Assembly (NCBI RefSeq): GCF_017813365.1
Contig: NZ_JAGIZA010000001.1
Location: forward strand, 434,001-498,000
Length of the DNA stretch: 64,000 nt
Reading direction: 5' to 3'
Source of the DNA: Roseomonas indoligenes
Lineage (GTDB): Bacteria; Pseudomonadota; Alphaproteobacteria; Acetobacterales; Acetobacteraceae
Every line of letters starts with the position of its first letter. Position 1 is the stretch's first letter. Below the pieces are notes generated by a model. That model saw nothing but the letters and a program-made list of their open reading frames with translations. It was not told the origin of the DNA and searched no databases. Made by a program: the position numbers and the translations under genes. Positions 16,844-25,853 of the stretch are shown in pieces.

Positions 16844-17218
16844 ATGATCCGCCGCCTCGTCCTGCCCGCCCTGCTGGCGCCGCTCGCCCTTGCCTCGCTC
16901 GCCGCCCCGGCGGCGGCACAGAGCCGCCTGGACTTCAGCCTGGTGAACCGCACCGGCTACGAGATCAACGAGGTCTATGTCTCCTCCTCCGCCTCCTCCA
17001 ACTGGGGCTCGGACGTGCTGGGGCAGGGCACGCTGGTCAACGGCAACAACGCCGACATCCGCTTCAGCCCGGGCGCGCGCGGCTGCCAGTGGGACATCAA
17101 GGTTGTCTACACGGACGGCGACGAGACCGAGTGGTCCAAGGTGAACCTCTGCAACATCTCGCGGATCACCCTGTTCTGGAACCGACAGGCCGGCACCACG
17201 CGGGCCGTGACGGAGTAG
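16844..17218 (+). CDS. Small secreted protein of unknown function
   Basis: 124 residues. A Sec signal peptide (MIRRLVLPALLAPLALASLA, cleavage after AAAQ near residue 26) leads to about 98 periplasmic residues rich in beta-prone segments (FSLVNRTGYEINEVYVSSS, WDIKVVYTDGDETEWSKVNL). Two cysteines (in GCQWDIK and VNLCNIS) could form a disulphide. The ATG at 16844 is chosen since the signal peptide begins there; an ATG at 16793 would add 17 residues. I do not recognise the family with certainty. Single gene. Confidence 0.7.
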   Translation: MIRRLVLPALLAPLALASLAAPAAAQSRLDFSLVNRTGYEINEVYVSSSASSNWGSDVLGQGTLVNGNNADIRFSPGARGCQWDIKVVYTDGDETEWSKVNLCNISRITLFWNRQAGTTRAVTE

Positions 17219-17231
17219 GGCAGGCCTCCGC

Positions 17232-17459
17232 TCAGGCGGCCGGCAGCGCCCGGCCGTGCTCCGAGAGGAGGCGGAGGCCGAGCGGCGTCGCGCGAACCGC
17301 CTCGCCGCGTGCCACCAGGCCTCGGTCCACCGCCTCCTCCCAGATGCCAAGGCGGGGGCAAGAGGTGCGCCAGGCATCCATACATTCGGCATAGGGGCGC
17401 GGCGCCCTGGCGACCCACTCCACGAGGTCGAGAACCAGGGGCTCCATCGTCGCGTTCAT
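17232..17459 (-). CDS. Small hypothetical protein, possible winged-helix fold
   Basis: 75 residues: MNATMEPLVLDLVEWVARAP with YAECMDAWRTSCPRLGIWEE and AVRATPLGLRLLSEHGRAL. The pattern (helices, then a turn with VARGEAVRATPLG like a wing) resembles small MarR/winged-helix fragments conserved in alphaproteobacteria. An internal ATG at 17447 could be the true start. Convergent with the secreted-protein gene. Function unknown. Confidence 0.55.
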   Translation of the reverse strand: MNATMEPLVLDLVEWVARAPRPYAECMDAWRTSCPRLGIWEEAVDRGLVARGEAVRATPLGLRLLSEHGRALPAA

Positions 17460-17545
17460 CTACGTGTCCTCCGTTCTTGGAGGAAAGCGTAATGAACATG
17501 TCCTTGCCAGGAGAATCGGGGCAGCGTCGCTGCCCGGCCCGGCGC

Positions 17546-18508
17546 CTACTCCGCGCGCAGCCCGCGCGCCTTCACCACCTCGCCCCAGCGCCGGAACTCA
17601 TCCGGGAACTCGCGCGCGAAGGCGGCGCGGTCGGCCGTGGCCGGCAGGGCGCCGAAGGTGGCGATGCGGTCCCGTACGGAAGGATCGGCCATGGCCTCCG
17701 CCAGCAGGGACGCCACCCGCTCCACACCTTCCGGCGGCGTGCTGCGCGGCGCGAGGAGGGCCTGCCATCCATCCACCTCCATGCCCCGCACGCCTGCCTC
17801 CGCGAAGGTGGGCACGTCCGGCAACTCCGCCAGGCGCTGCGGGCCGGCCACGGCCAGGGCGCGCAGCTTGCCCGCGCGGATATGCGGGAGCGGGGAGGAG
17901 AGGGTGAGAAAGCCCATCCCCACGTTGCCGCCCAGCAGGTCCGGCATCAGCACCCCCTCGCCGCGGTAGACGACGGTCTCGATCTCCGCGCCCGTCCGCT
18001 CGTTGAACAGCTCGGCGGTCAGGTGCGAAAGGGTGCCGTAGCCGGAATTCGCGGCCGTCAGCGCGCCCTTGCGCGCCTTCGCCGCCGCGATGAGCCCGGC
18101 CACGTTGCGGATGGGCGAGCCCGCCGGCACCACGGCGATGAAGGGAGTGGAGGCGACGAGCCCGAGCGGCAGGAAATCGCGCACCACGTCGTAGCCCACC
18201 GGGCTCTGCTGCAGGTGGGGCACGATCGTCATGCTGATGCTGCCGAATAGCAGCGTGTGCCCGTCAGTCGCTGCCGCCGCCGCTGCAGTGCCGATGATGC
18301 CGCCCGCACCCGCGCGGTTCTCCACCACGACAGGCTGGCCCAGCTTCGGCGCGAAGACCTCGCCCAGCATGCGCGCCAGCCCGTCCGCCGGGCCGCCGGC
18401 CGCGAAGGGCACGATGATCCGTACGGGCCGGTTCGGCCATTCCGCCGCCAGGGCGGGGCGGATGAGGGGGAGGGCGCTGAGGGAAAGGGCGGCGCGGCGG
18501 GTGACCAT
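17546..18508 (-). CDS. Tripartite tricarboxylate transporter substrate-binding protein (Bug family)
   Basis: 320 residues, periplasmic. Signal peptide (RRAALSLSALPLIRPALAA), then the Bug hallmark WPNRPVRIIVPFAAGGPADG and VVENRAGAGGIIGT, and later GTLSHLTAELFNERTGAEIE with VVYRGEGVLMPDLLGG. Such proteins bind carboxylates or other small ligands; many lack cognate TctA/TctB permeases, as here. It lies 29 bp downstream of an FAD oxidoreductase on the same strand, which hints that its ligand is a substrate of that enzyme. Confidence 0.9.
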   Translation of the reverse strand: MVTRRAALSLSALPLIRPALAAEWPNRPVRIIVPFAAGGPADGLARMLGEVFAPKLGQPVVVENRAGAGGIIGTAAAAAATDGHTLLFGSISMTIVPHLQQSPVGYDVVRDFLPLGLVASTPFIAVVPAGSPIRNVAGLIAAAKARKGALTAANSGYGTLSHLTAELFNERTGAEIETVVYRGEGVLMPDLLGGNVGMGFLTLSSPLPHIRAGKLRALAVAGPQRLAELPDVPTFAEAGVRGMEVDGWQALLAPRSTPPEGVERVASLLAEAMADPSVRDRIATFGALPATADRAAFAREFPDEFRRWGEVVKARGLRAE

Positions 18509-18537
18509 GGGCGTTGCTCCGGGTGTTCAGACGCGTC

Positions 18538-19815
18538 TCAGGGCAGGATCGCGCCGTCCGCGCGCAGCCGGGCCTGCAGCCGGGCGGTGTCCGCCTCAGC
18601 TACCGGCGCATTGCCGGCGATGGACTGGGCGGCGGCCACCCCGGCCGCTTGGCCAATCGCCATGACGATGGGCATGACGCGGATGGCGGCATGGGCCTTG
18701 TGCGTGGCCGAGATCCCGCGGCCGGCGACCAGCACGTTGCCGAAGCCGCGCGGCACGAGGCTGCCGAAGGGGATGGCGTAGGCGTGGTCCGCCCCGAACT
18801 CCTCGAAATGCAGCCCGCCGCCCTTGGGTGGGTGGATGTCCATGGGATAGGCGCCCCAGGCAATGCGGTCGGGGAAGGGGGTGCCGGCATGCAGCTCCGC
18901 CTCCGTCAGCAGGTGGCGCCCCACCGCGCGGCGGCTCTCCCGCACGCCGATCACCGGGGCGGTGGCGACCAGCCGCCCGCCGGCGCAGCCCGGCACCCGC
19001 TCCGCCAGGAAGGCGGCCGCCGCCAGGGCCTGCCGGCGCCCCTCCACCTCGGCGGCGGAGAGGGCGAGGGGATCCGTGGCATCGAAGGCGATTCGGGAGA
19101 TGTTGAACCAGGCATCCCGCGTGTCCTGGATCCGGCTGGCATGCAGCGCAGCGCGGGCCAAGCGGCCCTCCTCCACGCCCTGCCGGGCCAGTGCGGCCAG
19201 CTCCGGGCCGGGGATGGCCTCGAAGGCGTCGAGGTCCATGGGGCCGAAGCGGAACATGGCGGTGGCGGGCTGCATCGACTGCCCTTCCGCCAGTTCCAGG
19301 AACTCCGCGCCGGCGCTGGCGAGCAGGTCGAGGTCGCCGGAGGCATCGATCACCGTGTTCGGCCGCACCGTCCAGGGCCCGGCCTTCGTCAGCACCCTCA
19401 CGGCGGTGATCGTGGCACCCTCCCGCTCCACGCCCAGCAGGGCGGCGTGGAACAGCAGGCGCACCCCGGCCTCGGCGCAGAGAGCATCCAGGACGGGCTT
19501 CAAGAGTTCAGGGTCATAGCAGACACGGTCCATCCGGTGGCCGGTGGACATGGTGAAGTGGCTGTGCCCATCGCTGCCGCCGGCGGCCTGGAGGCGGACG
19601 ACGATCTCCTCGGCGATGCCGCCGACCATGCGCCGGCCGGCGCGCGTCTCCCAGCCGACGAACTGGCCCACCGCCGCTGCGGTCGCGGCTCCGCCCAGGA
19701 AACCAAGGCGCTCCACCAGCAGCACCTCCGCCCCGGCGCGCGCGGCGGCGATGGCGGCCACGGTGCCGGCCATGCCGCCGCCCATCACCAGCACCTCAGC
19801 CTCCAGCATCGTCAT
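18538..19815 (-). CDS. FAD-dependent oxidoreductase (FAD_oxidored family)
   Basis: 425 residues. N-terminal dinucleotide fold EVLVMGGGMAGTVAAIAAAR ends in the acidic VLLVERLGFLGG, with the family's AATAAAVGQFVG right after. A mid-protein DASGDLDLLASAGAEF and C-terminal GNVLVAGRGISATHKAHAAI complete the FAD site. The start at 19815 (MTMLEAEV) has GGAGGTG 6 bases upstream. Members oxidise small carbon substrates, mostly uncharacterised. Cytosolic: no signal peptide. First gene of a two-gene transcript with the Bug receptor. Confidence 0.85.
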   Translation of the reverse strand: MTMLEAEVLVMGGGMAGTVAAIAAARAGAEVLLVERLGFLGGAATAAAVGQFVGWETRAGRRMVGGIAEEIVVRLQAAGGSDGHSHFTMSTGHRMDRVCYDPELLKPVLDALCAEAGVRLLFHAALLGVEREGATITAVRVLTKAGPWTVRPNTVIDASGDLDLLASAGAEFLELAEGQSMQPATAMFRFGPMDLDAFEAIPGPELAALARQGVEEGRLARAALHASRIQDTRDAWFNISRIAFDATDPLALSAAEVEGRRQALAAAAFLAERVPGCAGGRLVATAPVIGVRESRRAVGRHLLTEAELHAGTPFPDRIAWGAYPMDIHPPKGGGLHFEEFGADHAYAIPFGSLVPRGFGNVLVAGRGISATHKAHAAIRVMPIVMAIGQAAGVAAAQSIAGNAPVAEADTARLQARLRADGAILP

Positions 19816-19992
19816 CGGCGCACCTCCAGCGGGGCGCGGTAGGCCCTGGGGGAGAAGGGCGTCAATGCCGCGGACCGGGAATGAGGCGGGACATCGCTGC
19901 AACATCCCCGGCCGCCCGGGCGTTCCAGGGGGTGGCGGCACATCGGCCGGCCATTCCCCGCCACGCGACATCCAGCACGAGGGCGCACCGCC

Positions 19993-20496
19993 ATGGGCCT
20001 CTTCTCGAAGCCGATCAACACGCTGAACGACCTCTTCGTCCACACGCTGCAGGACATCTACTACGCCGAGAATCGGATCACGAAGGCGTTGCCAAAGATG
20101 ATCGATAAGGCGACGGATCCGCAGCTGAAGCAGGGCTTCGAGCTGCACCTGCAGGAGACGAAAAACCAGATCACCCGCCTGGAGAAGGTCTTCCAGATGC
20201 ACGGGGAGCCGGTAAAGGGCGTCACCTGCGCCGCCATGGACGGCATCCTGGCCGAGGCCGAGGAGATCATGGGCGAGGTGGGCGACAAGGAGGTGCTGGA
20301 CGCCGCCATGCTCTCCGCCGCCCAGGCGGTGGAGCACTACGAGATCACCCGCTACGGCACGCTCGTCGCCTTCGCCCGCCAGCTCGGCCGCAACGACTGC
20401 GCTTCCGTGCTGGAGGAGAACCTCGCCGAGGAGAAGGCGACGGACAAGAAGCTGACGATGCTGGCCGAGAGCAAGGTGAACCGGATGGCGGCCTGA
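19993..20496 (+). CDS. DUF892 ferritin-like protein (YciE/YciF family)
   Basis: 167 residues, a four-helix ferritin-like bundle. Conserved features: INTLNDLFVHTLQDIYYAEN, the metal-ligand Glu and His pattern in ITRLEKVFQMHG, AAQAVEHYEITRYGTLVAFA and ENLAEEKATDKKLTMLA. The diiron ligands of the family (Glu in YYAEN, Glu/His in QAVEHYE, Glu in LAEEK) are kept. Homologues are induced by general stress. Single gene, convergent with the DUF167 gene 4 bp away; I see no terminator between them. Confidence 0.9.
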   Translation: MGLFSKPINTLNDLFVHTLQDIYYAENRITKALPKMIDKATDPQLKQGFELHLQETKNQITRLEKVFQMHGEPVKGVTCAAMDGILAEAEEIMGEVGDKEVLDAAMLSAAQAVEHYEITRYGTLVAFARQLGRNDCASVLEENLAEEKATDKKLTMLAESKVNRMAA

Positions 20497-20500
20497 GGCG

Positions 20501-20911
20501 TTAGGAACCCGCCTCTAGCCGATCCACCAGGGGCAAGGGGCGCCGGCCGCCATCCCGATCCGGGATGGGGCCGGCGCTTCCCTGTTTCCAGGACAACATT
20601 TTCCCCAGCAGCGCGCACAGCGCCTCGACCTCGCCCGCCACCAGGACCGTCTTCTCGCGGGACGCCGCGCCCTGCGTAACGGTGACGCGGGAGGGCGGGA
20701 CCGCCAGAGCCCCGGCCAGCAGCGCGCAGATCGCGCGGTTGGCGCGCCCGTCCTCGGGGGCCTCGTTCACCGCCACCCTAATTCGCGGGCCGTCCGCAGC
20801 CTCCACCACCCCCTGCAGTCCCGGGCGGCGGGCACGGGGCTGGGCCTTCACGCGCAGTTCCAGCCCGCCCTCCACCGCGCGCCAGGCGGATTCGCGCGGG
20901 GCAGGGGGCAT
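20501..20911 (-). CDS. DUF167 family protein (YggU-like)
   Basis: 136 residues. The DUF167 core is VKAQPRARRPGLQGVVEAAD, RIRVAVNEAPEDGRANRAIC ALLAGAL in continuation, and VTVTQGAASREKTVLVAG, an alpha/beta fold of unknown role. The last about 28 residues are a non-conserved tail. The ATG at 20909-20911 overlaps the stop of the upstream membrane protein gene (TGATG), so the two are translationally coupled. Confidence 0.85.
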   Translation of the reverse strand: MPPAPRESAWRAVEGGLELRVKAQPRARRPGLQGVVEAADGPRIRVAVNEAPEDGRANRAICALLAGALAVPPSRVTVTQGAASREKTVLVAGEVEALCALLGKMLSWKQGSAGPIPDRDGGRRPLPLVDRLEAGS

Positions 20912-21294
20912 CAGGCGCGACGGGGGGCGGCCGGCGCGCGGGCCGCGGCCTCCACCCAGGCCCAGCCGCCGAGCGCGGCGCCGATCATCCCCCAGGTGGC
21001 GTTGAAATTCAGCACGGCGATCACGCCCAGCGCCACGGCGGCCGCGCGCACGGCGAAGGGCGCGCCGATGAAGGCCCAGATCCCCAGCATCACCGCCCCC
21101 GCGCCCCAGAGTTGCCAGTGCTGCAGCCAGAGCAGCGCCGCGCGCGGCTTGCAGGCGAAGGGCGCAGTGGAGAGGTCCAGGCAGAGCGCCCCCATGTGGC
21201 GCGGCTCCACCTGCAGATACCGGTACAGCACCATCAGCCCGATGGCGGCCGCCACGGCGAGGATGGCGATCAGGTCGTGCTTCGTGACGCGCAT
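20911..21294 (-). CDS. Small four-helix inner-membrane protein, unknown function
   Basis: 127 residues with about three or four hydrophobic helices (LIAILAVAAAIGLMVLYRYL, AGAVMLGIWAFIGAPFAVRA, VIAVLNFNATWGMIGAALGG). The loop between helices 1 and 2 has two Cys (MGALCLDLS, APFACKPRA) that could be a periplasmic disulphide. Coupled to the DUF167 gene by a TGATG overlap and divergent from panC. Not recognised as a named family. Confidence 0.7.
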   Translation of the reverse strand: MRVTKHDLIAILAVAAAIGLMVLYRYLQVEPRHMGALCLDLSTAPFACKPRAALLWLQHWQLWGAGAVMLGIWAFIGAPFAVRAAAVALGVIAVLNFNATWGMIGAALGGWAWVEAAARAPAAPRRA

Positions 21295-21414
21295 GGCACG
21301 GGAATCGCGCGATCGGACCCCGGGTGCAAGCGGCAACATCGTGGCGGCCGGCTTGACCCGCCTTCGCCCGCCGGCCCATTGGCTGGCGCCGCCACTGGGG
21401 GAGAGGAAGGGGCC

Positions 21415-22263
21415 ATGCAGGTCATCCGCGATCTGGCCGCGCTGCGGGCGGCCACCGCCGGGCTGCGCGCGGGCGGGCGCCGCCTGGCCCTGGTGCCCAC
21501 CATGGGCGCGCTGCATCGCGGCCACCTGGAGCTGGTCGCGGAGGCGCGGCGCCACGCGGAGGCGGTGGCCGTCTCCATCTTCGTCAATCCGCTGCAATTC
21601 GGCCCGAACGAGGATCTGGCGCGCTACCCGCGCGACGAGGCGGGCGATCTGGAGAAGCTGCGCGGGGCCGGCTGCGACCTGGTCTGGATGCCCGGCGTGG
21701 AGACCATGTACCCGCCCGGCGCGGCGACGGTGATCGAGGTGGGCGGCCCTTCCGAGGGTTTCGAGGGCGCGGCCCGGCCGAGTCATTTCCGTGGGGTCGC
21801 GACCGTCTGCACCAAGCTGTTCCAGCAGACGGGCGCGGACACGGCGGTGTTCGGGGAGAAGGACTGGCAGCAGCTGCAAGTGGTGCGGCGCGTGGTGTCG
21901 GACCTGGACATGCCGATCGGCATCGTCGGCTACCCGACGGTGCGGGAGGAGGATGGTCTCGCCTTCTCCTCCCGCAACGCGCGCCTCTCGCCGGGGGAGC
22001 GGGCGCTGGCGCCCGTCCTGGCGCGGGAGATGCGGGAGGCGATCGCCGCCATGGCCGGCGGCGCGGTTCCCGGCCCGGCGCTGGAAGCCGCCATCCTGCG
22101 CCTGCGCGCGGCGGGCTTCGCGCCGGACTACCTGGCGCTGGTGGAACCGGGGACGCTGCGCCCCTGGCCGGAGGACACCCCGGGCCAGGCCCGGCTGCTC
22201 GCCGCGGCCCGGCTGGGGGACGTGCGCCTGCTCGACAACATGCCTGCCGGCCTGCCGGGGTAG
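21415..22263 (+). CDS. panC: Pantothenate synthetase
   Basis: Joins pantoate and beta-alanine with ATP to make pantothenate (coenzyme A pathway), cytosol. 282 residues, normal length. Nucleotidyltransferase signature PTMGALHRGHLELV (HxGH), pantoate/ATP residues in SIFVNPLQFGPNEDLARYPR, FGEKDWQQLQVVRR, and the KMSKS-like EEDGLAFSSRNARLSP. The ATG at 21415 has GAGAGGAAGGGG just upstream. panB is not adjacent. Ends convergent with the MerR gene. Confidence 0.97.
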   Translation: MQVIRDLAALRAATAGLRAGGRRLALVPTMGALHRGHLELVAEARRHAEAVAVSIFVNPLQFGPNEDLARYPRDEAGDLEKLRGAGCDLVWMPGVETMYPPGAATVIEVGGPSEGFEGAARPSHFRGVATVCTKLFQQTGADTAVFGEKDWQQLQVVRRVVSDLDMPIGIVGYPTVREEDGLAFSSRNARLSPGERALAPVLAREMREAIAAMAGGAVPGPALEAAILRLRAAGFAPDYLALVEPGTLRPWPEDTPGQARLLAAARLGDVRLLDNMPAGLPG

Positions 22264-22264
22264 C

Positions 22265-22690
22265 CTAGTGCTGCGGGTGGGTGCAGAGCCCGTGGTCCGC
22301 CAGCACCTGGATAACCTGGCAATCTCCCACCCGGCCATGCGACCCGCACTCCGTCATCCGCCCGATCTCCGTCCGTAGTGCGGTGAGGCGGGCGATCCGG
22401 TCGTCGATGGCGGCCAGATGGGCGCGGGCGATGCCGTCCACCTCCGCGCAGGGCCGCTCCGGCTGGTCCGCCAGGGCGAGGAGCTGGCGGATGGCCTCCA
22501 CCTCGAAGCCCAGGTCGCGCGCGTGGCGGATGAAGCGCAGGCGGCGCACGGCCTCCTCGCCGTAAAGGCGCCGGTTGCTCTCCGTGCGTGGCGCGGCGGG
22601 GAGGAGGCCGATTTCCTCGTAATAGCGGATGGTCGGCACCTTCACGTCCGCCAGCCTGGCCAGCGCCCCGATCGTCCGGTCCATCTCCAT
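22265..22690 (-). CDS. MerR-family heavy-metal-responsive regulator (CadR/ZntR/PbrR type)
   Basis: 141 residues. Winged-helix domain IGALARLADVKVPTIRYYEE with SNRRLYGEEAVRRLRFI, then a dimerisation helix and a metal-binding tail. Cys81 (ERPCAEVD), Cys115 (MTECGSHG) and Cys124 (VGDCQV) fall at the positions of the ZntR/CadR/PbrR Cys triad; Cys136 and His138 are near the C-terminus. It is divergent from a P-type efflux ATPase with a MerR-type operator between, so it should activate that gene on Zn, Cd or Pb. Confidence 0.92.
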   Translation of the reverse strand: MEMDRTIGALARLADVKVPTIRYYEEIGLLPAAPRTESNRRLYGEEAVRRLRFIRHARDLGFEVEAIRQLLALADQPERPCAEVDGIARAHLAAIDDRIARLTALRTEIGRMTECGSHGRVGDCQVIQVLADHGLCTHPQH

Positions 22691-22699
22691 CCTTTCCGC

Positions 22700-22730
22700 T
22701 TGATCCTCTAGTCACTGGAGGATGTAGGCA
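22700..22730 (+). promoter_or_regulatory. MerR-type promoter/operator of the metal efflux ATPase
   Basis: Dyad ATCCTCTAGT-C-ACTGGAGGAT (22703-22723, one mismatch) sits between -35 TTGATC (22700-22705) and -10 TAGGCA (22725-22730). The 19-base spacer is the over-long spacing that MerR activators correct by DNA distortion. The downstream ATPase starts at 22742, so the leader is very short. Confidence 0.8.
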
Positions 22731-22741
22731 CGGGCACGAGG

Positions 22742-24904
22742 ATGGAGAAGGCGCCCGCCGTGGCCGAGACCAGCACCCGCTACCGCGTGGACGGAATGGA
22801 CTGCGCGGGCTGCGCGTCGCGCATCAGCACGGCCGTGAAGCGGGTGCCCGGAGTGGAGGAGGTGGACGTCTCCGTCACCGCCGGCACGATGACGGTGCGC
22901 CACGCCGAGACGCCCGGGCTCAGGGAAGCGGTTCTGCGGCAGGTGGGCGCGCTGGGCGGCTATGCCGCGACGCCCCTGCCGCCGCGCGGCGCGCCGGCCG
23001 AGGCCGGTCTGCACGGCCACGCGCATGATCACGGCCCGACTGGCGGCCCCTGGTGGCGCAATCCGCGCGCCCTGCTGACGATCGGCTGCGGCCTCGCCCT
23101 CGTCGCCGCCTGGATCGTCGGGCGGCTGGCGCCGGCGGTGGAGCCCTGGGCCTTCGGCGCGGCGATGCTCGTCGGGCTGGTGCCGGTGGCGCGGCGGGCC
23201 TTCGTCTCCGCGCGGCTGGGCACGCCCTTCTCCATCGAGACCCTGATGGTCATCGCCGCCATCGGCGCCACCCTGATCGGCGCGACGGAGGAGGCGGCCA
23301 CCGTCGTCCTCCTCTTCCTCGTCGGCGAGATGCTGGAGGGGCTGGCGGCCGGGCGTGCCCGCGCCAGCATCCAGGCGCTCTCCGGCCTGGTGCCCGCCAC
23401 GGCGCTGGTGGAGGAGGGCGGGCGGACGCGGGAGGTGCCGGCGGCGGAACTGGCGGTGGGCGCCACGATCCTCGTCCGCCCCGGCGACCGGATCGCGGCG
23501 GACGGAGCGGTGGTCGAGGGCACGAGCGCCGTGGACGAGGCGCCGGTGACGGGCGAGAGCGTGCCGAAGCGCAAGGCCGCGGGCGACACGGTCTTCGCCG
23601 GCACGGTGAACGGGGAGGGGGTGCTGCGCCTGCGCGTGACCGCCGCGGCGCAGGACAACACCATTGCCCGCGTGGTCCGGCTGGTGGAGGAGGCGCAGGA
23701 GAGCAAAGCGCCGACCGAGCGCTTCATCGACCGCTTCTCCCGCTACTACACCCCGGCCGTGCTGGTGCTCGGCGCGCTGGTGGCGGTGCTGCCGCCGCTG
23801 GTGCTCGGCGCCCCCTGGGCGGAGTGGATCTACAAGGGCCTGGCGATCCTGCTGATCGGCTGCCCCTGCGCGCTGGTGATCTCCACCCCCGCCGCCATCG
23901 CCGCCGGGCTTTCCGCCGGGGCGCGGCGCGGGCTGCTGATGAAGGGCGGCGCGGTGCTGGAGGGGCTGGGGCGGATCGACGCGATCGCGCTCGACAAGAC
24001 CGGCACGCTGACCGAAGGCCGGCCGAAGGTGACGGATCTCCTGCCCGCCGGGGGCAATGGCCGCGCGCTGCTGGCAGGCGCCGCGGCGCTGGAGACGGGG
24101 TCGAGCCACCCGCTGGCCCTGGCGATCCTGGCCCGGGCCGCGGCGGATGGTGTGGAGGTGCCCCCGGCGACCGATGCGGCCGCCCGGCCGGGTGAGGGCG
24201 TGGCGGGCCGGGTGAACGGGCAGGCCCTGTTCCTCGGCGCGCCCGGTTCCGCCACCGCCGGCGGCGCCGTTCCGTCGGACTGGGCCCCGCGGATCGAGGC
24301 GCTGCAGGCGGAGGGCAAGTCCGTCTCCGTCCTGCTGGCCGACGGCCGCTTCCAGGGCGTGATCGCCCTGCGCGACGAGCCGCGCGCCGATGCGAAGGCG
24401 GGCTTGGACGCGCTGAAGGCCCTGGGCATCGCCCCGGTGATGCTGACCGGCGACAACCCCCGTGCCGCGGAGGCCATCGGCACCGCCCTTGGCCTGCCCG
24501 TGCGGGCGGGGCTGCTGCCGGAGGACAAGCAGCGCATCGTCCGCACCCTTCAGGCGGAGGGGAAGCGCGTGGCGAAGGTGGGGGACGGCATCAATGACGC
24601 CCCCGCCCTCGCCGCGGCGGATATCGGCATCGCCATGGGCGGCGGCACGGATGTGGCGCTGGAGACGGCGGACGCCGCCGTACTGCACGGGCGGGTGATG
24701 GACCTCTCGCGCATGGTCGCGCTCTCCCGCGCGGCCATGGCCAACATTCACCAGAATATCGCCATCGCGCTGGGGCTGAAGGCGGTGTTCCTTGTGACCA
24801 CCCTGGCCGGGATCACCGGGCTCTGGCCGGCGATCCTGGCGGATACGGGCGCGACGGTGCTGGTGACGGCCAATGCAATGCGGCTCCTGGCCTGGCGGGA
24901 ATAG
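22742..24904 (+). CDS. Heavy-metal P-type ATPase (Zn/Cd/Pb efflux, ZntA-like)
   Basis: 720 residues, inner-membrane P1B ATPase. HMA domain with GMDCAGC (residues 18-24), then a His-rich linker HGHAHDHG (91-98). Membrane Cys-Pro-Cys near residue 372 ([14 protein letters not shown]), phosphorylation Asp418 in DKTGTLTEG, nucleotide-domain HP in GSSHPLALA, hinge MLTGDNP and [20 protein letters not shown]. The CPC motif and MerR partner indicate Zn(II)/Cd(II)/Pb(II) export rather than copper. Confidence 0.93.
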   Translation: MEKAPAVAETSTRYRVDGMDCAGCASRISTAVKRVPGVEEVDVSVTAGTMTVRHAETPGLREAVLRQVGALGGYAATPLPPRGAPAEAGLHGHAHDHGPTGGPWWRNPRALLTIGCGLALVAAWIVGRLAPAVEPWAFGAAMLVGLVPVARRAFVSARLGTPFSIETLMVIAAIGATLIGATEEAATVVLLFLVGEMLEGLAAGRARASIQALSGLVPATALVEEGGRTREVPAAELAVGATILVRPGDRIAADGAVVEGTSAVDEAPVTGESVPKRKAAGDTVFAGTVNGEGVLRLRVTAAAQDNTIARVVRLVEEAQESKAPTERFIDRFSRYYTPAVLVLGALVAVLPPLVLGAPWAEWIYKGLAILLIGCPCALVISTPAAIAAGLSAGARRGLLMKGGAVLEGLGRIDAIALDKTGTLTEGRPKVTDLLPAGGNGRALLAGAAALETGSSHPLALAILARAAADGVEVPPATDAAARPGEGVAGRVNGQALFLGAPGSATAGGAVPSDWAPRIEALQAEGKSVSVLLADGRFQGVIALRDEPRADAKAGLDALKALGIAPVMLTGDNPRAAEAIGTALGLPVRAGLLPEDKQRIVRTLQAEGKRVAKVGDGINDAPALAAADIGIAMGGGTDVALETADAAVLHGRVMDLSRMVALSRAAMANIHQNIAIALGLKAVFLVTTLAGITGLWPAILADTGATVLVTANAMRLLAWRE

Positions 24905-24953
24905 GGGCGGGGGCTTTCCGGGGGGGCGCCCGCCCCCCTATACCGGCCGCGCC

Positions 24954-25852
<899 letters not shown>

Positions 25853-25853
<1 letters not shown>

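Noticed and set aside
22712-24751. 679-codon minus-strand frame
   Set aside because: Antisense to the P-type ATPase; composition is His/Arg/Gly-rich shadow sequence.
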